Assembly: GCF_937770335.1 (NCBI RefSeq)
Contig: NZ_CALJHY010000007.1
Location: forward strand, 372,001-436,000
Origin: an uncultured Glaciecola sp.
GTDB taxonomy: Bacteria; Pseudomonadota; Gammaproteobacteria; Enterobacterales; Alteromonadaceae
Reading direction: 5' to 3'
DNA length: 64,000 bases
Both the position numbers and the translations under genes were made by a program. Shown here one piece after another: positions 56,797 through 64,000 of this stretch. The notes under the pieces are model-generated. The model ran no database searches. It saw only the letters and a list, made by a program, of their open reading frames with translations, and had not been told where the DNA came from. Within the stretch, counting starts at the first letter, position 1. The number at the start of each line of letters is the position of its first letter.

Positions 56797-57927
56797 ATGA
56801 AATACACAACATTTAATCAAGAAAGCAATGATACGATGCTTGAGCCAATGTTTTTCGGCAATCCGGTTAACGTTGCTCGCTATGACCAACAAAAGCACCC
56901 TATTTTCGAAAAATTAATTGAAAAACAAATTTCATTCTTTTGGCGTCCTGAAGAAGTCGACGTCAGCAGAGATAGAATGGATTTTCAAAAGTTGTCTGAT
57001 GCTGAAAAGCATATTTTCACTTCCAACTTAAAGTATCAGACCTTACTTGATTCGATTCAAGGTCGTAGTCCCAATATTGCATTTTTGCCTATCGTTTCTA
57101 TTCCAGAATTAGAAACTTGGGTAGAGACATGGTCGTTCTTTGAAACTATACATTCACGTTCGTACACGCATATTTTACGTAACCTTTTTTCTGACCCTAG
57201 TTCTATTTTCGACGATATTGTCGTAAATGAAGAAATTAAGAAGCGTGCTTCTGATATATCTAAATATTACGATGACCTTATCTTTGCGACACAGTTGTGG
57301 CAAACGCAGGGCGAAGGCGAATACGTAATAGATGGCGAAACTCACGTCATTAATATGCGCGAATTGAAAAAATTATTGTACTTGTGCATGAACTCAGTGA
57401 ACGCGCTAGAAGCAATACGTTTTTATGTTTCATTTGCCTGTACATTCGCATTCGCAGAGCGTGAATTGATGGAAGGTAATTCTAAAATAATTAGACTGAT
57501 TGCTCGCGACGAAAACATTCATTTAACCTCTACCCAACACATACTTAATTTGTGGGCGAAAGGAAAAGATGATCCTGAAATGGCGGAAATTGCTGCCGAA
57601 TGTCATGAAGAAGCAAAAGCTATCTTTTTGAAAGCGGTAGAACAGGAGAAAGAATGGGCTCACTATCTCTTCAAAAATGGCTCCATGTTAGGCCTCAATG
57701 AAGAAATACTGTGCCAGTATGTAGAATATATCGCTAACCATAGAATGGCCGCAATTGGCATGGGACAGCCTTTTGATATTAAAAGTAATCCACTTCCATG
57801 GATGAACAACTATCTTAGTTCAGACAACGTGCAAGTTGCCCCTCAAGAGACTGAAATTAGTAGTTACCTTGTCGGCCAAATTGACAGCGAAGTCGCTTCG
57901 GATGATTTCGAGGCGTTCGAACTCTAA
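56797..57927 (+). CDS. nrdB: ribonucleoside-diphosphate reductase subunit beta (class Ia)
   Basis: 376 residues, the same length as E. coli NrdB. Carries the di-iron carboxylate and His ligands of the R2 fold ([51 protein letters not shown]) and the tyrosyl-radical region (SYTH). Generates the radical used by NrdA. It is 38 bases after nrdA and its stop is one base before the yfaE start. Confidence 0.98.
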   Translation: MKYTTFNQESNDTMLEPMFFGNPVNVARYDQQKHPIFEKLIEKQISFFWRPEEVDVSRDRMDFQKLSDAEKHIFTSNLKYQTLLDSIQGRSPNIAFLPIVSIPELETWVETWSFFETIHSRSYTHILRNLFSDPSSIFDDIVVNEEIKKRASDISKYYDDLIFATQLWQTQGEGEYVIDGETHVINMRELKKLLYLCMNSVNALEAIRFYVSFACTFAFAERELMEGNSKIIRLIARDENIHLTSTQHILNLWAKGKDDPEMAEIAAECHEEAKAIFLKAVEQEKEWAHYLFKNGSMLGLNEEILCQYVEYIANHRMAAIGMGQPFDIKSNPLPWMNNYLSSDNVQVAPQETEISSYLVGQIDSEVASDDFEAFEL

Positions 57928-57928
57928 G

Positions 57929-58201
57929 GTGTCACAGAAATCAGAACTGTATAAGGTCCGAGTCGAAGGCTCGGACACTTTTAATTGCACGAATAACGAC
58001 GATTCATTATTGTCTCAACTCGAACAACAAAATATCGATGTTCACTTTCATTGCAGAGAAGGCTATTGTGGTGCTTGTCGCACTAAACTCATCTCTGGTA
58101 ATGTTGAATACACCACCGACCCTCTTGCCTTCATAGATGACGATGAAATCTTACCTTGTTGCTGCAAGCCAACTAGCAATATACATATCAAGTTATATTA
58201 A
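57929..58201 (+). CDS. yfaE: class I ribonucleotide reductase maintenance protein YfaE (2Fe-2S ferredoxin)
   Basis: 90 residues from GTG 57929. Plant-type ferredoxin cluster motif CREGYCGACR with the fourth Cys in PCCCKP. YfaE helps restore the NrdB di-iron/tyrosyl cofactor. The gene directly follows nrdB. An ATG at 57902 inside nrdB would add nine residues; GTG gives the normal length. Confidence 0.93.
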   Translation: MSQKSELYKVRVEGSDTFNCTNNDDSLLSQLEQQNIDVHFHCREGYCGACRTKLISGNVEYTTDPLAFIDDDEILPCCCKPTSNIHIKLY

Positions 58202-58233
58202 TATAAGTGCCAAGACAAAGGTCTAATTAGCGT

Positions 58234-58256
58234 CACTATTTACTTAGTAAATAGTG
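58234..58256. repeat. perfect 10-bp hairpin across the dsbC stop codon
   Basis: CACTATTTAC / GTAAATAGTG with a 3-nt loop, between the convergent yfaE and dsbC genes. It has no U tract on either strand, so it is probably a weak transcript-end hairpin. Confidence 0.55.
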
Positions 58257-59019
58257 AAATAACAATCCTTGAAGATTGATAACCTGGAATAATCCGTGTG
58301 TCACCTTTCGTTAAATACATAAACGGAGTCCCTTCTAATCCAACATTTCGGCCCGCAGTCTGCCCTTTTCTGATACTTTCGACACACTCTTCAGCATAAC
58401 TTTCTTTTACAAACTCGCCGTTATCAGTTCCTGCTTTAATTTTAGTCATTGCATCTGTTTTATCTTTCGCACACATAACTTGTTTCATATTTTCAAACGC
58501 AGGTTCACCGTCTACTAACTGGCTTCGAGGATATGGAATATACTTAACATCTATGCCAGCATTTTGATAATCTCCAACTTCTAAATGTAGCTTTTTACAA
58601 TAACCACAGGTGGTGTCAGAAAAAACATAAAGCTGGCCTATAGATTTCCCTTTTGCGGGGTAGATAACTAAATCATTATCGCTCAGCGTCGCAATCTCTT
58701 GCTCAACGACCGCTGCTTGTCCTTTTTGCTTTGCTATCCGCGTTAGGTTGACCATGTCCTGTAAATCGAATACGTCACCGACAATCGCCATCGTCCCATC
58801 TTTAGATACAACGAGTGATTGTCCATCAACGGTCGCTTCATATAAACCAGGAAATTTTACGTCACTCAACTCACGCACAACGACAATTCTAGCTTTTGCA
58901 AATTGTGTATTGACCGACCTCAAGTTGTTCTCTACCTGCTCCAACTCGCTTTGTTGCGCATTTGTGATACTAGCGAAACAAGAAATAACAGCTATTACTA
59001 AAAAGTTTATTTTAATCAT
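58240..59019 (-). CDS. dsbC: thiol:disulfide interchange protein DsbC
   Basis: 259 residues from ATG 59019, which is preceded by AAAGGAAAAAAT; the ATG 15 bases earlier contains that ribosome site. Signal peptide (about 1-21, TNAQQ), N-terminal dimerisation domain (about 25-85), thioredoxin-like domain with CGYC (about 127) and cis-Pro loop GTPFMY. Isomerises wrong disulfides in the periplasm. Its last codons and stop lie inside a perfect 10-bp inverted repeat (58234-58256). Confidence 0.95.
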   Translation of the reverse strand: MIKINFLVIAVISCFASITNAQQSELEQVENNLRSVNTQFAKARIVVVRELSDVKFPGLYEATVDGQSLVVSKDGTMAIVGDVFDLQDMVNLTRIAKQKGQAAVVEQEIATLSDNDLVIYPAKGKSIGQLYVFSDTTCGYCKKLHLEVGDYQNAGIDVKYIPYPRSQLVDGEPAFENMKQVMCAKDKTDAMTKIKAGTDNGEFVKESYAEECVESIRKGQTAGRNVGLEGTPFMYLTKGDTRIIPGYQSSRIVISLFTK

Positions 59020-59098
59020 ATTTTTTCCTTTCATAATTTTTTTAAAATACTCATTTTAAAAGAGGCTCAGCCTCAAAAATATTTCTAAAAACATCTCT

Positions 59099-59126
59099 AA
59101 AAAAAAGAGCACCTATAGGTACTCTT
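59099..59126 (-). terminator. terminator after purC
   Basis: On the - strand AAGAGTACC / GGTGCTCTT with a TATA loop and eight U residues, about 27 bases past the purC stop. Confidence 0.92.
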
Positions 59127-59152
59127 AAAATAATATTATCAACCGATTATCA

Positions 59153-59863
59153 CTAAAGCTCGAGACCAATCCTTTTCGCAACTTCTATATATGCCTCAAC
59201 GACAGAGCCTAAACCTTGTCTAAATCTGTCTTTGTCTAATTTTTTGCGAGTTTCTTTATCCCAAAGGCGACACCCGTCAGGTGTAAATTCATCACCTAAA
59301 ATTAATTCACCATTACTGACACCAAACTCAAGCTTGTAGTCGACAAGCAACATACCGCCTTCTTCAAACAAGGGCTTCAGTACATCATTAACAGCAAAAG
59401 TAAGACGTTTCATTTCATCTATTTGCTCTTGGCTTGCCCATCCAAAAGCAGTGATGTGATAGTCGTTAACCATTGGGTCGTGTAACGCATCATTTTTAAG
59501 AAAAAATTCGAACGTGGGAGGATCTAAAACCAGACCTTCTTCTACACCCAAGCGCTTGACTATTGAACCAGCCGCTATATTTCTAACCACACATTCAACA
59601 GGTATCATGTCCAGTTTTTTCACAACACATTCGGTGTCTGAGACTAGCGACTCAACTTGTGTTTTGATACCCGCCGCTTCTAGCTTTTGCATAATAAAAT
59701 GATTAAATTTATTATTAACTTCGCCTTTACGCTCAAGTTGTTCAATTTTTTCTCCGTCAAAAGCCGACGTATCATTTCTAAAATACAATACTAACTTGTC
59801 AGCATCATCAGTTAAAAAAACAGTTTTCGCTTTACCGCGATATAATTCATCTCGTTTTTGCAT
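59153..59863 (-). CDS. purC: phosphoribosylaminoimidazole-succinocarboxamide synthase
   Basis: 236 residues, E. coli-type SAICAR synthase. YRGKAKTVF (ATP site), [56 protein letters not shown]. Joins CAIR and aspartate in purine synthesis. Follows bamC by 17 bases, as in E. coli dapA-bamC-purC. Confidence 0.98.
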   Translation of the reverse strand: MQKRDELYRGKAKTVFLTDDADKLVLYFRNDTSAFDGEKIEQLERKGEVNNKFNHFIMQKLEAAGIKTQVESLVSDTECVVKKLDMIPVECVVRNIAAGSIVKRLGVEEGLVLDPPTFEFFLKNDALHDPMVNDYHITAFGWASQEQIDEMKRLTFAVNDVLKPLFEEGGMLLVDYKLEFGVSNGELILGDEFTPDGCRLWDKETRKKLDKDRFRQGLGSVVEAYIEVAKRIGLEL

Positions 59864-59880
59864 TGAAAGAGTCCCTAATG

Positions 59881-60981
59881 CTAAATATCTAGATCTTCAT
59901 TGCCCATATAATCTTTAAATGGAGCAAATATTTTTGTCATTTTTTTCGCGTCAAATGGTTTACTTTCATTGTCCATAAAGGTGACAGTCGTTTTCTCGCC
60001 TATTCCTTCTAATTTGAGACGGTATTCGTCTTTTTCAATATCAAGCTCGCCCTCACTGACAAACAACCCTGACCACCACGAACTTTCAATACCATTATAC
60101 TGAACAAACAAGAGGCCAGTTGATTGGTCTAAATCTTTAACATCAAATCCCATTTTACGCAAAACAAGCAACAAACGTGGCCATGTGTTTTCAAAAACCG
60201 CATCAACCATAAATGCAGGGGCTCCATCTGAATTGAATCCCATCTCACTACTAAAACCTTGACGGATTGTGGCTATCCGCTGGTTGTTCGCAAGTCGAAT
60301 ACCAAAGTCGTATTCAGAGATGACCTTGTTGAGGAAGTTTGCTTCCTCGGCACGTTTGCTAATAATATCCACCTGTTCGATTGCGGTTTCACCCGCTTCA
60401 TTTACATACTCAACAAGCTCTATCTTTAATGCTGCAGTTCTACCGTGAGGTGCTAAAGTCATCGTGAATTTGAATTTTTTGCTTACTGATGCTGAGTTGT
60501 CGGTAAAGTCATACCAACTAGATGGGATTTCTCTTTCTTCTACAACCCAGTCAGTAATCAGGATATTATTTTCTTTATCAAACGTTTCAACACCGACGTT
60601 CTTCTTTTCGAGGTAAGTCAGCACGGTGTCCCAGACTGTTTTTTGTAACGGTTCACTATCATCAATTTGGTCGAACAGAACTTTTGATTCCTCTGAACCT
60701 TCTTCTACATGCGTACCTGTTACCAGTGGTAATATTAATGTCGGTGGAAGCACCTTCAATTTTTTACCTTTTAGATCTGTCTGAGCACTTTCCCCGACTT
60801 CAGGCAAGATATAGCGTTGAGAATAATTTGGAGAATCTAAATCTTCAGGAACATCCATTGACTTGTGTTGTGACGCTTCCAAGTACTTGAAACTACCAGA
60901 AGCTACTTCGCGCTCTGCTTTGCCTGCGCAGCCAGCTATAGCAAATACAGCGAGACTTAAACCTACCACTTTATATTTCAT
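59881..60981 (-). CDS. bamC: outer membrane protein assembly factor BamC
   Basis: 366 residues. Lipoprotein signal with lipobox IAGC (Cys19), an unstructured N-terminal region (about 20-90) including [11 protein letters not shown], and two helix-grip domains. BamC is the accessory lipoprotein of the BAM complex that inserts outer-membrane beta-barrels. It is 11 bases after dapA. Confidence 0.95.
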   Translation of the reverse strand: MKYKVVGLSLAVFAIAGCAGKAEREVASGSFKYLEASQHKSMDVPEDLDSPNYSQRYILPEVGESAQTDLKGKKLKVLPPTLILPLVTGTHVEEGSEESKVLFDQIDDSEPLQKTVWDTVLTYLEKKNVGVETFDKENNILITDWVVEEREIPSSWYDFTDNSASVSKKFKFTMTLAPHGRTAALKIELVEYVNEAGETAIEQVDIISKRAEEANFLNKVISEYDFGIRLANNQRIATIRQGFSSEMGFNSDGAPAFMVDAVFENTWPRLLLVLRKMGFDVKDLDQSTGLLFVQYNGIESSWWSGLFVSEGELDIEKDEYRLKLEGIGEKTTVTFMDNESKPFDAKKMTKIFAPFKDYMGNEDLDI

Positions 60982-60992
60982 TAAAAACCTAA

Positions 60993-61871
60993 CTATATTA
61001 AATTCAACGCACTGAGAGTTTCTTCGATTGCTTTTTTACTATTAAGTTCCGGTAAAACCATCGGAAGTCGTAAAAAAGCATCATCTATCAGACCCATTTT
61101 ATATAATGCCCACTTTGGCATAACAGGGTTTGGTTCAATAAACAAAACCCTATGTAAATCGCTTACTTGTTGGTTCAACTGCTGAGATAATTCTGTGTCA
61201 CCTCGCAATGCAGCTTCACACATGTCACTCATTATCTTCGGTGTTATATTCGCTGTAACTGAAATAACGCCGTCGCCACCTTTACACACGAAGTTGCAAC
61301 CAGACTCATCGTCACCGCTAAAGAACAAAAAATCATCAGAGACTAATGATTTGGTTTGCTCGAACCTAGATAAATCGCCAGTAGCATCTTTGATACCAAC
61401 GATGTTTTTATGTTTTGATAACTCAGCCACCGTCTCTGGCAGCATATCAGCTACTGTCCGTCCTGGAACATTATATAGCATTAAGGGAATATCTGTGGCG
61501 TCAGCTATGGCATTAAAATGTGCAACCATGCCAGCTTGCTGTGGCTTATTGTAATATGGAACGACGCTTAAAAAGCCATCAACCCCGAGACCAGACATTT
61601 GCTCACTGAGGAATATGGCTTCGGCCGTTGAATTGGCACCACTACCTGCGATCACCGGTATTTTTTTATCGACTAATTCAATAATCAATTTAACCACGTC
61701 AATATGTTCTTTAAATGGCAAGGTTGCTGATTCACCGGTTGTTCCAACTGCAACAATACCGTGCGTACCATTGAGCAGATGAAACTCTACCAATCTTTTT
61801 AAACTAGTAACGTCTATCTTTCCATCTGGCAACATAGGTGTTACTAAAGCAACATAACTTCCTTTAAACAT
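60993..61871 (-). CDS. dapA: 4-hydroxy-tetrahydrodipicolinate synthase
   Basis: 292 residues, TIM barrel. GTTGESATL near the N-terminus, Tyr in LMLYNVPGRT (about 133), Schiff-base Lys in IVGIKDATGD (about 161). First step of the lysine/diaminopimelate branch from aspartate semialdehyde and pyruvate. Divergent from gcvR. Confidence 0.98.
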   Translation of the reverse strand: MFKGSYVALVTPMLPDGKIDVTSLKRLVEFHLLNGTHGIVAVGTTGESATLPFKEHIDVVKLIIELVDKKIPVIAGSGANSTAEAIFLSEQMSGLGVDGFLSVVPYYNKPQQAGMVAHFNAIADATDIPLMLYNVPGRTVADMLPETVAELSKHKNIVGIKDATGDLSRFEQTKSLVSDDFLFFSGDDESGCNFVCKGGDGVISVTANITPKIMSDMCEAALRGDTELSQQLNQQVSDLHRVLFIEPNPVMPKWALYKMGLIDDAFLRLPMVLPELNSKKAIEETLSALNLI

Positions 61872-62054
61872 TATTCCCCCTTTTAAATATGCGAGACATG
61901 TTAGTGTTCAGGAGCAATAAACACAAGCATATAAAGCGTCAGGTAATACATTTTTTTTTGAAAATTTTATGTAAGAACATATTTTGACCGACAATGTCGC
62001 TTAATTTTTTCTTGTGTTAATATTACAACTATTATTTATCAGTACAGAATTGGT

Positions 62055-62615
62055 ATGAATCAACAGATTATCGTTAATATTTTAGGTGCCGACAAATTAG
62101 GCATTTTAAGTGAGATAAGCGCATGTGTGCATGACAAATGCTGCAATATTCTCGACAGTCGCCATGTTATTTACGGAAAGGACTTTTCGTTATCAATGAT
62201 TGTTGAAGGCACACAATCGGCTATTACAAAGCTAGAATTACAGATGGGTAGTTTATGCATGCAGCATGATCTCCTCTCAATGATAAAACGCACAAGCGGT
62301 CACGCTAAACAAAATTTAGAGCAACTTATTAATTTAGAGTTTTCTGGGCAAGATGCGAAAGGTATCATTAAACAGGTCACCGGATTTATTGCCCAACGAC
62401 AAGTATCTGTTAGTGCATTTAGGCAAAAAACATTTATTGATAAAACCACTAATGTCGAGAACGTTAGGTGTAAAATGGTGCTCAGCGCTACCAAAGAATT
62501 AAACTTAGTTAATTTTGATGAAGAAATAAAACAACTCATGTGTAAATTAGGCCTATCCGGCAAAGTAACATATAACGAAATTAAGGAAGAAAATGAACAC
62601 ATTGAAAGTTGGTGA
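62055..62615 (+). CDS. gcvR: glycine cleavage system transcriptional repressor GcvR
   Basis: 186 residues with two ACT domains (about 5-80 and 95-175): IIVNILGADKLGILSEISACVHDKCCNILDSRH and EFSGQDAKGIIKQVTGFIAQ. GcvR has no DNA-binding domain and acts by holding GcvA in E. coli. The gene overlaps bcp by 23 bases and is divergent from dapA, as in other gammaproteobacteria. Confidence 0.93.
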   Translation: MNQQIIVNILGADKLGILSEISACVHDKCCNILDSRHVIYGKDFSLSMIVEGTQSAITKLELQMGSLCMQHDLLSMIKRTSGHAKQNLEQLINLEFSGQDAKGIIKQVTGFIAQRQVSVSAFRQKTFIDKTTNVENVRCKMVLSATKELNLVNFDEEIKQLMCKLGLSGKVTYNEIKEENEHIESW

Positions 62616-63054
62616 TAAAGCACCGCAATTCACCCTAAAAAATCAATCTGATGACGCGGTATCTTTAGCCGATCATGCAGGTAAGAAAGTACTAGTTTAT
62701 TTTTATCCTAAAGCAATGACCCCTGGTTGCACTATTCAAGCTCAGGGCTTGCGAGATATAAAGAGTGATTTAGACAAACACAATGTTGTTGTCCTTGGTA
62801 TTAGCCCTGACGCTGTAAAACGTTTACCTAAATTCATTGAAAAGGAGTCATTGAACTTCACTCTATTGAGTGATGAGGATCATGCCGTAGCTGATGCTTT
62901 TGGAGTATGGGGTTTGAAGAAGTTCATGGGTAAAGAATATGACGGTATACATCGGTTGAGCTTTCTCATAGATGAAAGTGGTGTTGTTAGTCACGTGCTT
63001 GATAAGTTTAAAACAAAAGAACATCATCAGGTTGTGTTAGATTCTTTGGCTTAA
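62593..63054 (+). CDS. bcp: thioredoxin-dependent peroxiredoxin Bcp (without the resolving Cys)
   Basis: 153 residues. Peroxidatic Cys in TPGCTIQ (about 46); LNFTLLSDEDH and FMGKEYDGIHRLSFLID are typical of Bcp/PrxQ. The resolving Cys five residues after the first in E. coli (TPGCTVQAC) is Gln here, so the enzyme should work as a 1-Cys peroxiredoxin. AAGGAAGAAA inside gcvR serves as ribosome site. Reduces hydroperoxides in the cytoplasm. Confidence 0.95.
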   Translation: MNTLKVGDKAPQFTLKNQSDDAVSLADHAGKKVLVYFYPKAMTPGCTIQAQGLRDIKSDLDKHNVVVLGISPDAVKRLPKFIEKESLNFTLLSDEDHAVADAFGVWGLKKFMGKEYDGIHRLSFLIDESGVVSHVLDKFKTKEHHQVVLDSLA

Positions 63055-63064
63055 CATTTCTAGC

Positions 63065-63095
63065 AAAAAAAAGACGGTCATTGACCGTCTTTTTT
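63065..63095. terminator. bidirectional terminator between bcp and the AI-2E transporter gene
   Basis: AAAAAAGACGGT / ACCGTCTTTTTT hairpin, A tract before and T tract after, between two convergent stops. Confidence 0.93.
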
Positions 63096-63102
63096 CATTC
63101 TA

Positions 63103-64000
63103 TTATTTAAGCTCGTTTGGCTCGGGCTCCAGTTCAACCTGAGTCGGTGATGACCAAGCCGTTATTACTGCTTTTACTAGTGTTGCTAGAGGAATTGCAA
63201 AGAATACGCCCCAAAAGCCCCACATTCCACCAAATACTAATACCGCGATAATAATATACAGAGGATGCAGACTAACTGCCTCAGAGAACAATACTGGCAC
63301 AATAAGATTGCCATCCAATGCTTGAATAATTGCATATACTAACATTAAATACCAAAATTCAGGCGTCACGCCAAATTGAAATAAGGCAACAATTGCGACG
63401 GGTATCGTTACCACTGCAGCGCCTATGTAAGGGATTAATACGGAGAATCCAACGAGCACGCCGAGCAACAAAGAATAGCGCAAATCCATAAATGTAAATG
63501 CCGCAGAGGTTACTCCACCGACAATCAGAATTTCAATGACTTTACCTCTAATGTAATTGGCTATCTGCAAATTCATCTCCTCACCAACCTGACTAATTAA
63601 ACGGCGCTCGTTAGGTAGAATCTTTGAAATACTGTTAAGAAATAATTCCTTGTCCTTCAACATGAAAAACACCATTAACGGCACTAATATCATATATATT
63701 AGTAACGCGGCTATGTTACCGATTGAACTCACGGAAATACTAATCACTTGTTGACCGATTCCAACCATTCGCTGATTTACGCTTGCCATTGCATTTTTAA
63801 TATAATCAACTTCAATCAGATCAGGATACTTGCGTGGTAAACTCGCGAGCCAAGTTTGCGCTGAATCCCATATTAAAGGCAGCTCCTGGACAAGATTAAT
63901 GCTCTGTTTACTAATAATAGGAACTAAACCAACTAACATTAAAATACTGATAAGAATAAATATAATGAGCGTAATAGAAGTAGCCAGGGTTCTATTAATA
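63103..64000 (-). CDS. perM: AI-2E family transporter / permease PerM (5' end outside window)
   Basis: The frame is open through base 64000 (NRTLATSITLIIFILISILM before the first internal Met), so the start lies past the window; about 299 residues are visible. Several hydrophobic segments, including GNIAALLIYMILVPLMVFFML and YIGAAVVTIPVAIVALFQFG, and the family stretch FSEAVSLHPLYIIIAVLVFGGMWGFWGVFFAIPLA. Members are eight-helix permeases of uncertain substrate; PerM is the E. coli neighbour of bcp. Confidence 0.9.
   Translation of the reverse strand, partial: INRTLATSITLIIFILISILMLVGLVPIISKQSINLVQELPLIWDSAQTWLASLPRKYPDLIEVDYIKNAMASVNQRMVGIGQQVISISVSSIGNIAALLIYMILVPLMVFFMLKDKELFLNSISKILPNERRLISQVGEEMNLQIANYIRGKVIEILIVGGVTSAAFTFMDLRYSLLLGVLVGFSVLIPYIGAAVVTIPVAIVALFQFGVTPEFWYLMLVYAIIQALDGNLIVPVLFSEAVSLHPLYIIIAVLVFGGMWGFWGVFFAIPLATLVKAVITAWSSPTQVELEPEPNELK

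Overview
The window is a 64 kb piece of an AT-rich gammaproteobacterial chromosome, most likely from a marine Alteromonadales bacterium (Alteromonadaceae, Glaciecola/Paraglaciecola-like; this is inferred from protein character and gene order, not from a search). Gene order follows the gammaproteobacterial core: uvrY-uvrC-pgsA-tRNA(Gly-Cys-Leu), yccA-tusDCBE, serS-crcB-rarA-lolA-ftsK-lrp|ald, gyrA-serC-aroA-cmk-rpsA-ihfB-lapAB-pyrF, nrdAB-yfaE, and dapA-bamC-purC beside gcvR-bcp. No insertion sequence, CRISPR array, prophage or rRNA gene was seen.

Layout. 1-11.9 kb is the accessory part: the tail of a hybrid histidine kinase, an SDR oxidoreductase, a secreted S8 protease with SLH-like C-terminal repeats, a di-heme peroxidase lipoprotein, a small secreted protein, a GGDEF protein, a CPA2 antiporter, and two bacterioferritin subunits with complementary active sites behind a Fur-box promoter. 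12-21 kb is the microaerobic respiration block: ccoNOQP, fixH, fixI, ccoS, a TauE/SafE protein, fnr and uspE, with a perfect FNR box upstream of ccoN. 21-27.3 kb holds rssA, a three-gene envelope cluster with a Bax-type glucosaminidase, a LysE/rhodanese pair, a PilZ-like protein, a possible terminator-ended structured RNA, and a PEP-CTERM protein behind a sigma-54-type promoter. 27.7-41.4 kb and 45.4-64 kb are conserved housekeeping blocks.

Regulatory sites readable from the DNA include a Fur box (bfr), an FNR box (cco), an Lrp box matching the consensus at all 15 positions (lrp/ald), two NrdR boxes 32 bp apart plus a DnaA box (nrdA), a GG-N10-GC sigma-54 element (PEP-CTERM gene), strong tRNA promoters, an Shine-Dalgarno-less structured rpsA leader, and about ten intrinsic terminators.

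One stretch, about 42.38-45.2 kb, carries at least a dozen single-base insertions that break ald, pyrF, lapB, lapA and ihfB, while all neighbours are intact. This looks like a local sequence-quality problem, not real gene decay. I found no convincing wholly new multi-gene system. The best candidates for something undescribed are the structured RNA near 26.4-26.55 kb, the SLH-bearing protease, and the small protein divergent from the cco operon.
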